Positions 1 to 12,856 of a stretch of DNA of 64,000 nt are shown one piece after another. This DNA is from Larus michahellis. Lineage: Eukaryota > Chordata > Aves > Charadriiformes > Laridae. The stretch spans positions 6,155,806 to 6,219,805 of the forward strand of contig NC_133929.1 in assembly GCF_964199755.1 (NCBI RefSeq). The letters run 5' to 3'. The translations under genes and the position numbers were made by a program. Numbering within the stretch: the stretch's first letter is position 1; each line of letters begins with the position of its first letter. Under the pieces are notes generated by a model that worked only from the letters and a program-made list of their open reading frames with translations, ran no database searches and had not been told where the DNA came from.

Positions 1-63
1 TATTAGAATCATAGAATCTTCATGGTTGGAAAGGACCTTTGAGATCATCAAGTCCAACCATAC
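1..63 (-). mobile_element. CR1 LINE 3'-end stub
   Basis: Reverse complement of a CR1 3' terminus: the AATCATAGAATC octamer repeats, then GGTTGGAAAGGACC and the ATCATCAAGTCCAACC block. It continues off the left edge or is 5' truncated. It is the same subfamily as the stub at 22334-22397. Confidence 0.85.
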
Positions 64-301
64 ATTTGCATTTAACTGTCTGCAAAACTTCTATTAATTT
101 TTCTTTATTTTTTGTGTGTCTGGAGGAAGACATCTGAGAGTACTAGGCTATGTCAAATACTAACCAACATGACTACTATAAATCCCTTTTTCCTGCAACC
201 TGCTTTTAAACTCTCTGTTTCGCGTTTGAGACGCTGAAGAATACTGTTTGCACAGTTCAGTCTTCTCCATCTGCTTGAAGAGCCACTTTATTGTGTGTGT
301 T

Positions 302-699
302 TGTCCTGGTTCCAGCAGGGACAGGGTTAATTTTCACAAGGAGCTGGGACGGGACACTGCTGGAAAGGCTGACCCAAACTAGCCAAAGGTGCATTCCATA
401 CCATGTGACGTCATGCTCAGTATATAGCCAGGGGAGTGGGGGGGGGGGCACTGCAGGAATCGCTGCTCCAGAGCCGGCTGGGGCTTTCTGGGTGGTGAGC
501 GGTTGTACATTAATTATGTTTCTATATATTCCTTTATCAGTATTATTGTTGTTTTCCTCTTTCCTTCGCTGTTCTGTTAAACTGCCTTTATCTCAACCCA
601 CGAGTTTTGCCTTTTTCTTCTGATTCTCCCCCGTCCCGCCGCGGGGAGGAGTGAGCAAACGGCCGCGTGGTTCTTTGTTGCCGGCTGGGGCTAACTTCA
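302..699 (+). mobile_element. LTR, family 'A' (solo)
   Basis: Starts TGTCCTGGTTCCAGC and follows the 5' LTR at 56773-57061 closely: a GACAGGGTTAATTTTCAC block, an AGTATATAGCC TATA-like box near 418, a pyrimidine-rich stretch, CTGTTAAACTGCC, GAGTTTTGCCTTTTTCTTC and TGGTTCTTTGTTGCC near the end. The 3' end is diverged, so the right edge is approximate and no clear target duplication is seen. Open frames across it are by-products of the LTR. Confidence 0.8.
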
Positions 700-1872
700 G
701 CAATATAACCACTCTTTGCAGCAAAAGTCTTGGTCTACAATAAGACGTGATTTTATGTTTTCAGTCTCTATATTTTCTTGTAACCTGTTCTGTTACTATC
801 TTACTCACTTAGATATCTTGTTATAAATATTTAAGAAGTCTCACAGGAAATTATGGGCATGAATTCAATTAAGATTTCCTGCCTGCTAACCACTACTGAG
901 TGACACCTTCCTGACCGTCTGTAAGAAGAGGCAACTGTCTTCTGGAAATTACATTGAAAAGGAACAATAAGGGGTAAAAGTGGTAATAATTCTTTAGTAC
1001 AGTAGTAGATTTATTTAGTAAAACTTCTGTAACAACATGAGAAAAAAAAAAGCCAACCTTCAGCAATATTAGACATGGAAAAAGATAGAAAAAGAGAAAT
1101 GGGGGACTACATTACCTGGAGCAATGGCTTCTAAGCCACTATGGACAACACCAGGAATGTCAGAAGTTAAAAAAACTAAAGTTAATGGTTTTCTTAATTC
1201 AGTATTTGAAAGGACTGACAGGAACATAGATACATAGGTCAAATTTATAAAAAGACAGTTTTTAAAAAGATTTTAAGATATATACATCTATCTTAATTTT
1301 TAAAAATTGAATTTGAATGTCAGTGGTTGCACGTGAGTTACTACTGTACATTCACAAAAATTTTGCAGACAGTCAATTCTGAGAATTGCTCAAGTCCATT
1401 TCTGTAAAAGCAGAACAAAACAAAACAAAACAAAACAACCAAACACCTAAGCCTTTTCTGTAATTTATAAACTGCTTCTCCAAAATTCAAGATGCATATA
1501 AAAACTTCACAACTTCTGGTTAAAAAAATAATGTAAACACATTAACATTTACTCAAAAGGAAACTAAAAAACAATCCATAAACCAACATTTCCTATGTCA
1601 CATCCCTAAGAGAAGAGACAACCCTCACCCATTATCTTAAACCTCAGTAGAGCTCATATTCTTGAGTTAACAAGAAAGAAGTGTGATGAAAGAAGTATGA
1701 TACAATGCCCTAACATCAGTTCTGAGACATTACAATGTAAACACTAATATTTACATTTCTCAACTGACTTTCACTGTTCTCATAATAAATCTTTCAAAGA
1801 GCCTAGATTATTATAATATAGGACAATGCATTTCAGACTCTGCCTCTTTAATTATATTGGTGACTATGAAGC

Positions 1873-2085
1873 TGTCCTGGGTCTGGCGGGGATTCCATAA
1901 TCGTGTTTGTATATTCCTCTGTCCGTGTTATTGTTGTTGTTTTCTTGTTACCTTTGTTGTTCTGTTAAATTGCCTTTGTCTCAACTCACGAGTTTTGCCT
2001 TTTTCTTCCGATTCTTCTCCGTATTTGGGAAGCTCGAGAGAGCGGCATGTGGTTCTTTGTTGCTGTCTGAGGCCAAACCACGACA
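1873..2085 (+). mobile_element. Solo LTR, family 'A', internally deleted, with 5-bp target duplication
   Basis: Begins TGTCCTGG and ends ACCACGACA. It is flanked by identical GAAGC at 1868-1872 and 2086-2090. Compared with family members of 290-400 bp it lacks much of the U3 portion, jumping from the opening GTCTGGCGGGGA to the CATAATCGTGTTTG block. The 5-bp duplication shows that the deletion-bearing copy is bounded by its original integration site. Confidence 0.88.
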
Positions 2086-3490
2086 GAAGCCAACACAATG
2101 CTGGAAGAACTAACTTCCTTAACTTAAAATATGCCTCTTCCTACATTGATGATATTAAAATAATCCAGCCTAGATGTCATTTTTTACACTGTACAAAGAT
2201 CCCAACTGCCTACTTAACTGAACTTTTTGAATTTGATAAAAGGGTCACCTCACTCTCTTTTCTTTAGGCTCAGCCGCATAAACATCAGCTTGAGCTGTAG
2301 TTTTCTAAGCTATTGTGCAAAACAAATACTGAGCTAAAAATATGCTGTTACTCAAACTTTGACATATTCTCTCCAGGGACTGAATTTCCTGATATGAGAT
2401 TCAAATTAATAGTAAGTGCCCTTCCTGTGTGTTTTAGTTTGCAAGGCTAACGAATTTGCTTTCAATGGAGAAAAAAAAAAGGGGGGGGGGAACCAAACAA
2501 GTTTGCATTTTTTAATTCCCCTGAGTTTTTAAAGGAATTGCATCTAGAACCTGACAACTTTGGCAAGTTTTACTTTACTCCACACCTAGCCAGCCCTATT
2601 AGAACTGATGGGAATGCTTGCAAAGTAGCTGAGCTAAAAGATAAAGACTTGCTCATTTTCAGTGAAGTTATTTTTATATAGAGAAAATGAATTAGAAAGC
2701 TCTGGTCATGTGTATACAGCTATGCCATATCAACTATATGAACAATTTTATATAAATTCAACACTCAATTTGAATAATAACTGTAGAATATATACTTTGT
2801 AGTATAATACAAGGAAATAATTTACTGATTTAAGATTAAGACTTTCATATACTACAGCAAAGTGACAGTCAATACCAATTCTAAATAAAAACGTGCGCTT
2901 CACAATCAACTAACTTTTCAAGTAAGCTTGTTAGGAAATTCAGTGCTTTATGTACAGCAAAAACATGGAGCTGAAATACACACACAAATTTCCTTTTTAA
3001 TACTTGTTATACCAGTTATACATTTGATTTCAATTTCTGAATGGAAAAAATGGAAAGAAGTTAGGCTAATCAAAGACAGACCTTACAAAATGCTTTAAAT
3101 GTATTTTCTCTTTCTAAATTTCAATGATATCACTTTCAAAAGAATTTGCTTATTCTAAGGCCTTGTATCAAAAGTTTTATTTATAATATACTCACACAGA
3201 AGCAGTTATCCCCACCTATTTTTCTAATAATTTTATTTTTTCCCCACATATTAATGGAAAACCTTAAGTAGTACTGGTACAAACCAGAAAAATGGCTTAA
3301 CTGTGCTCTGGCCAATACATGGACTGGGAGGAAAGGAAAAAAGATAACTAAAGTCACAGGCAAACACCAGCCTGCCCTTTACCCTCTCGCTATGACAAAC
3401 CCCCCAGACATCTTGTTAGGAACTGTGTTATCAGAGCAGTGCAAAGGGCAGAGAACTAGAGGCAGGACTGGAAGAAGCCCTTTTCTTCTA

Positions 3491-3892
<402 letters not shown>

Positions 3893-5039
3893 TTATGGTG
3901 CTTGCAAGGTGCTTGCTACAAGGACCAGTTCAATATCAAAAAGGCAGTAACATAGTAACAACTGAAGCAACACTGAATTAAAACTTTTATTTTGAAGACA
4001 AAATAGAAGTAGAAAAAAAAGGACAGCAATGATTTAATAACTAAACTAATATCTAAACCAAAATATACACTCCAAAATATCTAGAATATACCACTGTGTA
4101 TTTAAAATTATAAGCATAAATTTCCATTCCTGAAGATATAGTTCTCAACAACAACTAACTTTAGGGAATTATTATGAGATGTTCTATCACAAAAATTCAT
4201 AGAGTAAAAAAAATAAATTATCTTGCTTGGCCGACCTTCAGGACATTATGATAAGCAGCAATATACAACCAATACATAAATTTGTTAGAAAGGCAAATAA
4301 TATAACAATTACAGTTCTGCAAACTTCAACCTCAGAAATAAAATCAGCTTTAATTAAAATTTGGGTCATATTTGTGAACAGAGAGTCATTACTTCCTTTA
4401 AATTTCTTTGCACTTTACACAAAGCACAAATAGTAACTTATAAATTAACATTTGGAATGTTTAACAATTTTAAATTAAGATCTATTTGTTGGGAATTTCA
4501 CACAGAATATATCACACAGCATTTTTTCTTTTGGTCCAATTCAGTCTCTCTGTGATTAGGAGAGCTTATCTAAGCAAACATATCATATGAATAATTTATA
4601 AGGAAGAACTGAAATTTAGAACAAACAGCTGCACAGCCATATGAATGCTGTATGATCACCTAGCTACTTAGCCCCCTAAGAAATGCAACGCATTTACCTG
4701 CATGCAGTGCTTTTAACCTTTCATCCATGATTTTATTTTGATAATTTTTTATAAAGCTTTCATGCCTCAAGCATAGAGTATCTAATATTTGGCTCCCAGG
4801 ACAAAGAAAGCCTTATGCTTTACATGATGTTTTAGGTGTCTCAGAGTAAAGTATTTCACAAGCAGTGCAATATAAGGTTAAAGAACGATGCTGTACTGGT
4901 AACCCTTAAGTACTTCTGAGGTAGTACACTGCAAAATCTAACCCGGAAGCCTCTAAAAGCTTTTGCCTTTACTGTGTGTGACTGTTCACTCAACTCCTGC
5001 TTAGATTTTTGACTAACACAGCTCATGCTAAGGACTGAT

Positions 5040-5616
5040 GCACGCTGGGAGCAGTGCCATTAGGTCAAAGACAAAGCACCACGTAGGCAGGACAGGTGGC
5101 CAGAAAGAGTTGAAGGACTATTATACTATAGCCATTATCACTTGCAAATTGCTGTCTCCTGCAGCCATTATCTTTTGTCTGGCAGTCTCTCAGAATCTGC
5201 TAACTTATGGAAATGGTATAGACCAAACCTCCAAGCTGGAAGGTATAAAACATTAGCTTACCCAAAAAGCTTTTGAAGTGGATCCAACAGCAGCTGGACT
5301 GCTGAGGCTTTCATGCTTCCCGGTGTGACACAGGGGACGCCCACATCATGATGGAGGAGGAAGGATGAGCACTCTCACTGTCAGCTAGGTAACTAATTCT
5401 TTTCTTTTGCTCATAGGTGCACGATATTAAGAGTTATGGGTTATAAATTATGAAACTTTATGACTTGAATGGTGAATAAGTGAATTCATGTGATAGACTA
5501 GTCTGGGCAAAAGGGGATTGAGCCCGTTTGTCATGTTTCTTAATGAGTTAATGAAATAAAGTTTAAATCACAGAGTACACTGTCCTGAAAATTTGAGATA
5601 CAAACAGACCGTGACA
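5040..5616 (+). mobile_element. LTR-like element, family 'E'
   Basis: The 3' part (about 5480-5616) matches 39172-39349: AGACTAGTCTG, GGGGATTGAGCCC, the AATAAA signal at 5555-5560 followed by GTTTAAATCACAGAGTA, and an end in GTGACA. A TATAAAA box at 5244-5250 lies about 310 bp upstream of the polyadenylation signal, as expected for an LTR. The left edge is a guess and no target duplication was found. Confidence 0.55.
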
Positions 5617-7129
5617 CCGTGGACTTTGTTTTGAAACCTTTATCCTCATCTCCCACGTTTATAAAACAAACTTCCAATACAAGTCTTCCTTACACACACC
5701 CTTCCAGAAAATCAAGCACAATGTTATATACAGACCCTATTTTACTTCCTCTGTGGAAACACAAATGGCTGGTATTGCAATTAAACTTCTCCAAAGTTGA
5801 AAAGTTAGACCGAGCCTGCTTCCACAATCAGCCTTCACTATGATCCCCAGACTGTGCTGTGGTCAAGAGCAAAGCACCAAATACACAGACCATCTCTGCA
5901 GGGCATTGACTGGCCACCAGGATGTAATCTACCAGAGGGGAGAGAACATGACTTTTCTCAAGAGTTTATAAAATTACAGACCTAGGCAATGCAGAACTAC
6001 TGCATACTAAAAAAAATATAAATAAAAATGATTCAGGCTACCCTTAGATCTCAGGTTTTCCCTTTTTCTGAAACCTACACAATAGAGTCATGTTGTTATA
6101 TATGAAGTGAAATAAAGTACCATATCACACATTGCTTTAATAATTCTGTAATATTTTCCACTTTTCCCAGCAAGATATGTCGCACATTTAGTACAATAGT
6201 CTGTTCAATATGAACCCATAAAGCACAGAATAGTATATGGTATGCCTTTTTGACATGATTAACTCTTATTGAAAAATTTTGCTTTAACTAATGCCTAAGA
6301 AAATAATTTGCACCAAATGTCTCTAAATCATTGGAATACAAAGTAACTTCCATTTTCGGTCAACATAATGCTTCTTTAAGAGGGAATCCATATTCCTTCA
6401 AAAAAAAATCATAAAATACAAATTTAGCCACTCAGATGGTAAGAACACGTTTGTATTATCTAGTCTGTTTTAAAATAAAATAAAAATTGAAGCTTGTAAT
6501 TCTTTTAATTCTTTACTGGGAGTTTAGGTAGCAATCAGAATCACACACAATTGGAAAGAAAATATGCTGATAAAGCCATCTGCATTACATTAGAGAAGAC
6601 AGTATTTCAGATTATTTACACTTTGTGAGTCTATAAAAATTGCAATATATAGGCATACAAAATTAAAATCCAAAGAAGAAAGTAAAACTTAAGGAGTCTA
6701 TATCTTATTTAGCTTTGTGGTTCTTGAATTGAGTGGCACTGTACTAAGGCTTTGTCAGCTTAATGCTAATAATAAACTATATTTGGAGATCTAAAGGTAT
6801 GCTAAAATTTGCAAAGATTATAATTCACTGCTTCCAAATTAAAATTATTTTTACTCCTATCTTCAGCTTTTCTAGAAGTCTGTAAGGGAATAGAATTGGA
6901 CCCAATACCTTTTTTCATATAGCCGCACATACACAAAAAAAGTATAATACTACACATACGTATATAAAAATGTAATTTCTCTCTGCTTACGTACTTCCTC
7001 AAGTCTGTCACTTCTTAGGTCAATGCTCAATAAACCATTCTGTTTATTCCCACAGACTAATCTTGTGGTTAAGACAGCAGCAACAGTGAAGAGAACATTT
7101 CTAGCCCTCCTTAACTGCATGGAGTATCA

Positions 7130-7176
7130 CATGTCCTGCACTTGGGTCATAACAACCCCATGCAATGCTACAGTGA
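7130..7176 (+). mobile_element. CR1 splinter, plus orientation
   Basis: About 45 bp matching the CR1 RT-coding segment around CACTTGGGTCATAACAACCC and CATGCAATGCTACA, lying in opposite orientation immediately next to the minus-strand CR1 that starts near 7177. Confidence 0.6.
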
Positions 7177-7874
7177 TCTATTTCCTAATATCTAATCTGA
7201 ACTTCCCCTGATGCAGCTTTAAGCCATTCCGTCACATCCTGTCACCAGACACCATAGAGAAGAGATCAGCACCTCCCCCTCCGCTGCCCCCCTTTGAGGA
7301 AGCTGTAGGCAGCAATGAGGTCACCCCTCAATCTCCTCTTCTCTAAGGTGAGCAATCCTAGGTATCCTCAGCTGCTCTTCATAAGTCATGCCCTCGAGGC
7401 CTTTCACCAACTTTGTTGCTCTCCTTTGGACACATTCCAATAGTTTGATGCCCTTCTTATATCGTGGAGCTCAAAACTGCACACAGCACTCAAGGTGAGG
7501 CTGCACCAATCCTGAGTATGGTGGGACAATCACTTCTTTCAACAGGTTAGCTATTCTGTGCTTAATGCACCCCAGGACGTGATTAGCGCTTTTGGCTGCC
7601 AGGGCACACTGTTGACTCATACTGAGTTTAGCATCAACCAAAACCCCCAGATCCCTTTCTGCAGGGCAGCACTCCAGCCTCTTGTCCCCCAATCTATATG
7701 TACACCCAGAATTACACCATCCCAGGTACAAAATCTGGCATTTGTTCTCATTAAATTTCACACAGTTGATGATTGCCCAGTGCTCTAATCTATCAAGATC
7801 TCTCTGTAAGACCTCTCTACCCTCGAGGGAATCAACGGCTCCTCCTAATTTGTCCTGTCATCCCCCTCCGACCC
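7177..7874 (-). mobile_element. CR1 LINE fragment (C-terminal RT and 3' region), old
   Basis: The minus-strand reading includes residues for the thumb and C-terminal region of CR1 RT ([39 protein letters not shown]). It is interrupted by indels and lacks the typical terminal octamers. Divergence from the better CR1 copies in this window is clearly higher, indicating an old subfamily. Confidence 0.85.
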
Positions 7875-8740
7875 TACTGACTACCATTTTTCTCCACTGA
7901 ATGACATTTCAGTCATCATAACTGGAAAAGATGAGTCTAGATCTCTTGATGTTTTCTATTATTATACGTAATTATCATGTACCAAAACATATCTAGGAAA
8001 CAAAAAACACCCACATTTACCACACAAATATGACTTTATACTTTGTACATTCTGCTTTCATGAACTGTAGATAAAATATTTGGTGCTCGATTTTCTAATT
8101 GATATTTTAAATAAGTACTGTAATACCTGGAAAGTATAGTTGATATATATTTGTATACATCAGAAATGCAGATTAAAACCCGGTATGTTATATAATTAGT
8201 TAATTTTTAATAATGTGTTAAAAACTGAAGTGCAAAAACATTAAGGAAACTTTCCAAAGGAGGGGGGTGTTGGTAATATTTAACATATTTTACATTTGTA
8301 AGGTCTATTTTGACAGTCTAACATTAACTTTTGACCTCCCACTTGTATTAATGGTCTCCATCCAGGAAATCAAAGGATACTGCAGAGCATTTTGTTTCTT
8401 AGAATGCATAAATGCTTTCAAATTGAATTGTTTTATCATACCAAAGCCAGCATAAACATCTCTACTGAAAACAGAAGTCATAGGAATAGTTATACTTCTG
8501 TTACAACGCAATATTTATGTCAAGCATCATTTCTGATATTATTAAATATCACTGTCTTAAATGCGAGACTAAGAACAGCAAGTGCTTCTTAGTGCTTTCA
8601 TGTTTTTTCCCCTCAAAAATGATTTGCCGCTGTTTCAGAAGAGATATTCACTCAAATTTTAGGCTTTAGCCTAGATATCATGGAGCATTCCTTCTAAAAA
8701 GAAAAATTACTTTTATTTATAATAAACAAACACAAATAAA

Positions 8741-8838
8741 ATCATAGAATGGTTTGGGTTGCAAGAGACATTCAAAGATCACCTATTTCCAACCCCCCCT
8801 GCAATGAGCAGGGACATCTTCCACTAAGTCAGGTTGCT
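8741..8838 (-). mobile_element. CR1 3'-end fragment
   Basis: Reverse complement of the CR1 3' terminus (AATCATAGAATGG, then the AACCCCCCCTGCAATGAGCAGGG block and CACTAAGTCAGG). It lies directly head-to-head with the plus-strand CR1 that follows. Confidence 0.85.
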
Positions 8839-9102
8839 CAAAAAAAAGCTGGAGACACTTTTTGCCAGTTCCGGTAGTGACAAGTCAAGGAGTAATGGTT
8901 TTAAACTGAAAGAGGGGAGATTTAGATTAGATATTAGGAAGAAATTCTTTACTGTGAGGGTGGTGAGGCAGTGGAACAGGTTGCCCAGAGAAGTTGTGGA
9001 TGCCCCATCCCTGGAAGTGTTCAAGGCCAGGCTGGATGGGGCTTTGAGTAACCTGGTCTAGTGGGAGGTGTCCCTGCCCATGGCAGGGGGGTTGGAACTT
9101 GT
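8839..9102 (+). mobile_element. CR1 LINE fragment, C-terminal coding and 3' UTR
   Basis: Encodes the CR1 C-terminal segment ([34 protein letters not shown] and on to the tail) and the start of the 3' UTR, but stops before the terminal octamers. Confidence 0.88.
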
Positions 9103-10086
9103 CTTTCCCCTCACATTAAGGCTCCAAGACTGCAGCTATTGCTTCCTTGGCTATGCACAAAGCATAGGTCTTCCTTATGAAAGCCACTGTTCAAAGTGAA
9201 AGTTTCTCACAGCATAATAAGAAATTATAAGAGAGACTATATCCCCCAAAAGACCTGTTCCTTAAAACTAATAGTATTCCTTCATCCTTTCTTCTCCAGT
9301 GAGTATGCATAGACCAAACTAGATAGAAGTTCACAATAAGGAGCTCTGACGCAGTAGTAAGACAATGAAAACACTACTCAATTTTTATTTTCATCTCTCA
9401 CGTATTCTGAGGGACTCAAGTGTTGAGTTTGTATTCCCTCTTGGTCCTAAATTTATAGGGTCGCTTACAGTTTTAGCTGTCTCTCACAACACCCACATGT
9501 GTGTGCGCACAGAGATATCTATGCTGGTTCCAAGGACAACAGCATTATAAATCCACACAGAGGGAAGCACAGTTCCAAATATTGTGACGCATTTCCTACT
9601 GCTTACAGTGGGTCGTCCTTAACTCGAGAGTGCTTTTTAACAGCTATTTCCCTTGGAGAGAGTCACCAGCAATTTACTTTTTGCTGTCCTCTTGCACTTC
9701 TGTGTCTTCACAGCCATTGCAAGGAGCTGTGCATGAACCAAGCAGCCCCTCTCAAAGGAAACTAGCTCCTCCACAGACTTTATCATCCAGCAAGGAGAGG
9801 GGGGAGCCTGGCCAGCTCCCCTTCACCAGCACTTCTCATGGGAGCTGGCCATGTTCCCATACAGATTAACCAGGGCCAGCCAGCTCTCTAGCTGGACAGG
9901 AACCATACAACTTCTACATTATTGTATCTCAGGAGAGACCCCAAGTCTAATTTCAATCATTTCAAATCTAACGAGACAGGTAATAATAAGTCATTAAATA
10001 AATTCATATTTTTTATCATGTTCCTTGTATATTTTAATATCAATATACCTATGTACACCTTTGTAGCAACACTACAAGCATTTTCC

Positions 10087-10697
10087 AAGTGGCTGGAAAG
10101 CTGCCTGGCAGAAAAGGACCTGGGGGTGTTGGTCAACTGCCAGCTGAACATGAGCCAGCAGTGTGCCCAGGTGGCCAACAGCATCCTGACTTCCATCAGA
10201 AATAGCGTGGCCAGCCAGACTAGGGAAGTGATTGTCTCCCTGTACTCGGCACTGGTAAGGCCCCACCTCAAATATTGTGTTCACTTCTGGGCCCCTCACT
10301 ATAAGAAAGACATTGAGCTGCTGGAGCATGTCCAGAGAAGGGCAACAAAGCGGGTCTACAGAACAAGTCTTATGAGGAACGGCTGAGGGAGCTGTGTTTG
10401 TTTAACCTAGAGAAAAGGAGGTTGTAGAGAGGTGGGTGTCGGTCTCTTCTCCCAAGTAACAGGACAAGAGGAAATGACCTCAAGTTGCACCAGGGGAAGT
10501 TTAGATTGGATATTAGGAAAAGTTTCTTCACCAAAAGGATTGTCGAGCATTGGAACAGGCTGCCCAGGGAAGTAGAGTCACCTGGAGGTCGTAGATGTGG
10601 CACTTAGGGACGTGGTTTAGTCATGGACTTGTCAGTGCTAGGTTAACGGTTGGACTTGATGATCTTAAAGGTCTTTTACAAGCTAAACGATTCCATA
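10087..10697 (+). mobile_element. CR1 LINE, 5' truncated
   Basis: Begins within the RT C-terminal region ([16 protein letters not shown], then [30 protein letters not shown]) and extends through the 3' UTR to the region of the terminal ATTCTATG-type motif. Frameshifts near 10350-10430. Confidence 0.88.
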
Positions 10698-12856
10698 TGC
10701 ATACTTTCATGTGTGTACACAGACACCTACAGAGTGATGAAGACTTTACAGATACAAATACTGGTACTCTGAAAGTTTAAGAAATCAGGTCAAGGACAAT
10801 ATTATCAAAGAACAAGTTTATAATTAAAATAATAATTAGATTCTACACACACAGAGAAAACCCTGCTTTTTATTAAAAAAAAAAAAAAGAAAAAAGAGAG
10901 AGAGAAAGCAAATTGAATAGCTAAGTTCTGAGAGGACATCCTTGCTAGCCTTATGGACTATACCATATAGGTATTTTTATGCTAACTACATGATTACTGA
11001 AATGCAAAGTCATCTTCAGATGCAATATTTGCTCATGAAAATAAATGGAAACAAACAAAAAAATTAACCTTGGGGGAAGGGAAGGACAGAAACTTTTATT
11101 GGGTCACTAAGAACATGAGATTAGAAGATACCAGGGAAAACCAGCTAAATTTTACCAGTCAAAACATGTGGTCACTTCATTTTGCATTTGCATTCATAAC
11201 AGCACAGTGTATTAACACACCATGTCATTTAAAGCATTGTTTTCCTATGGCTGAGAACAGCAGCTTAATATTCCAGTTCTTCTGCAAAATTATTAGCAGT
11301 ACAACAGAGCATCATGTTATTATGTAGACAGCATTCACCTGTAGTGCCCATTCAGCCAGACTAGCTTGAATTCAAATCCATTCTGTCCAGCTGCTCAGAT
11401 GAGCTAATTCAATAGCTAAAAGGAAAATGGTTTCCAGACTTTTCAGACAAATCAAAACTAATGGTTCTAATACTCCCAACATTCTCCTCAAGAAGAGCTG
11501 CTGCTTCTCTTTACAATTAGCTAGTAGCTTATTATATGCTGAAAGTACATATTTATTTAGATTTGATTACATAACCTTGTATATACCAAATCAGCATCTC
11601 CTCAAAAAGCTTTTATATTTTTTTGCAATGTTTTTATAGAATTTATATATACACACACAGAGAAAACATCAAACAAAAATGTCTAGATTAATAACTGCTC
11701 CCTATTAAAAAGGCGTTACAAGTCATAATATTATCTCAATCAGAACACAATGGAAATTATAGATAAGTGGTGTTCCTTGTTGCCTTTCAGAAACAGTATC
11801 TACACACTGATACTTTTACAGTATGAGAAGTCTTAATAAATGCAAGAATTAGAAGCGCTGAGTCACAACTAGCTTTATCAAACTGCATCAGCTCTAGCAA
11901 ATAAGCTATACTACAGCTTTATGTACCTTAAAAAAAAAAAAATCTCCTCTCTCTCCCAAAGTTTCTTCATAGCTCCATTCTCTCTTGAAATGTTATATGG
12001 CTTTTTGTTTAATAGAAGGTTCACAAGCTGATCACTGGCACAAAAGTTATTGAGATTATAAATCATACTTCATACTTCATTTTCCTCAGCATTTGAGGAA
12101 AAATTCTAAATTCACTTAAGTCACTGGCTAATTCAGGTTTTCGTTTAACAAGTATTTCAATATTTCTACTTTTCACGAGTTATACTAGCTTCTAGTTTTG
12201 CAGAAGTGACTGAAATAGTCACTTTTATTTGTTATAGAACAAGATACTTAAGAATATGCTTAGGTAGGGAATCAGTCCCTATTCTAACAAAGAATCACAA
12301 TGCAATTTCAGCTCACACAAGGGGTGGGGAGCACTTATAGCTTGTTTGTCTTTTTTTCTTCACATTTCTTTTTTTTTTTTTTTTAACTTTTTCCAAAGGA
12401 AACTTTTATTTCCAGGAATAAACATTTACTTTATATGTCATTCCTTTGCACAACAATCAAATGAAGTGTTCAAGTCCAAATTTTTAACTTACATTTTCAG
12501 CTATTAAAACGTTATCCAAACAAGTCAACATTCTTCATAAATTTTTTATATTATAATTTCAGTTCAACCAAAAAAAACCAAGCAACCAGGCACACAACCA
12601 TCTGTCAACAACAACACATAAGAGCTATCAACTGGCTTATTTCAAATGACACCAGGTCTGTAAGTCTAAGTCCTTCTTCAGCAACTGTAAGAAGGCACAC
12701 ATGCATAACCTTAGGAAGGAAATGTAACTGAACTTAAATTCTTTTAAATTAAAAATAGAAAAACTTTTTCATAGAATCACAGAATGGTTCAGGTTGGAAG
12801 GGACCTTAAAGATCATCTAGTTCCAATCCCCCTGCCATGGGCAGGGACACCTCCCA

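Noticed and set aside
291..623. 110-codon open frame
   Set aside because: Lies wholly in an LTR; matching frames in other LTR A copies are not conserved.
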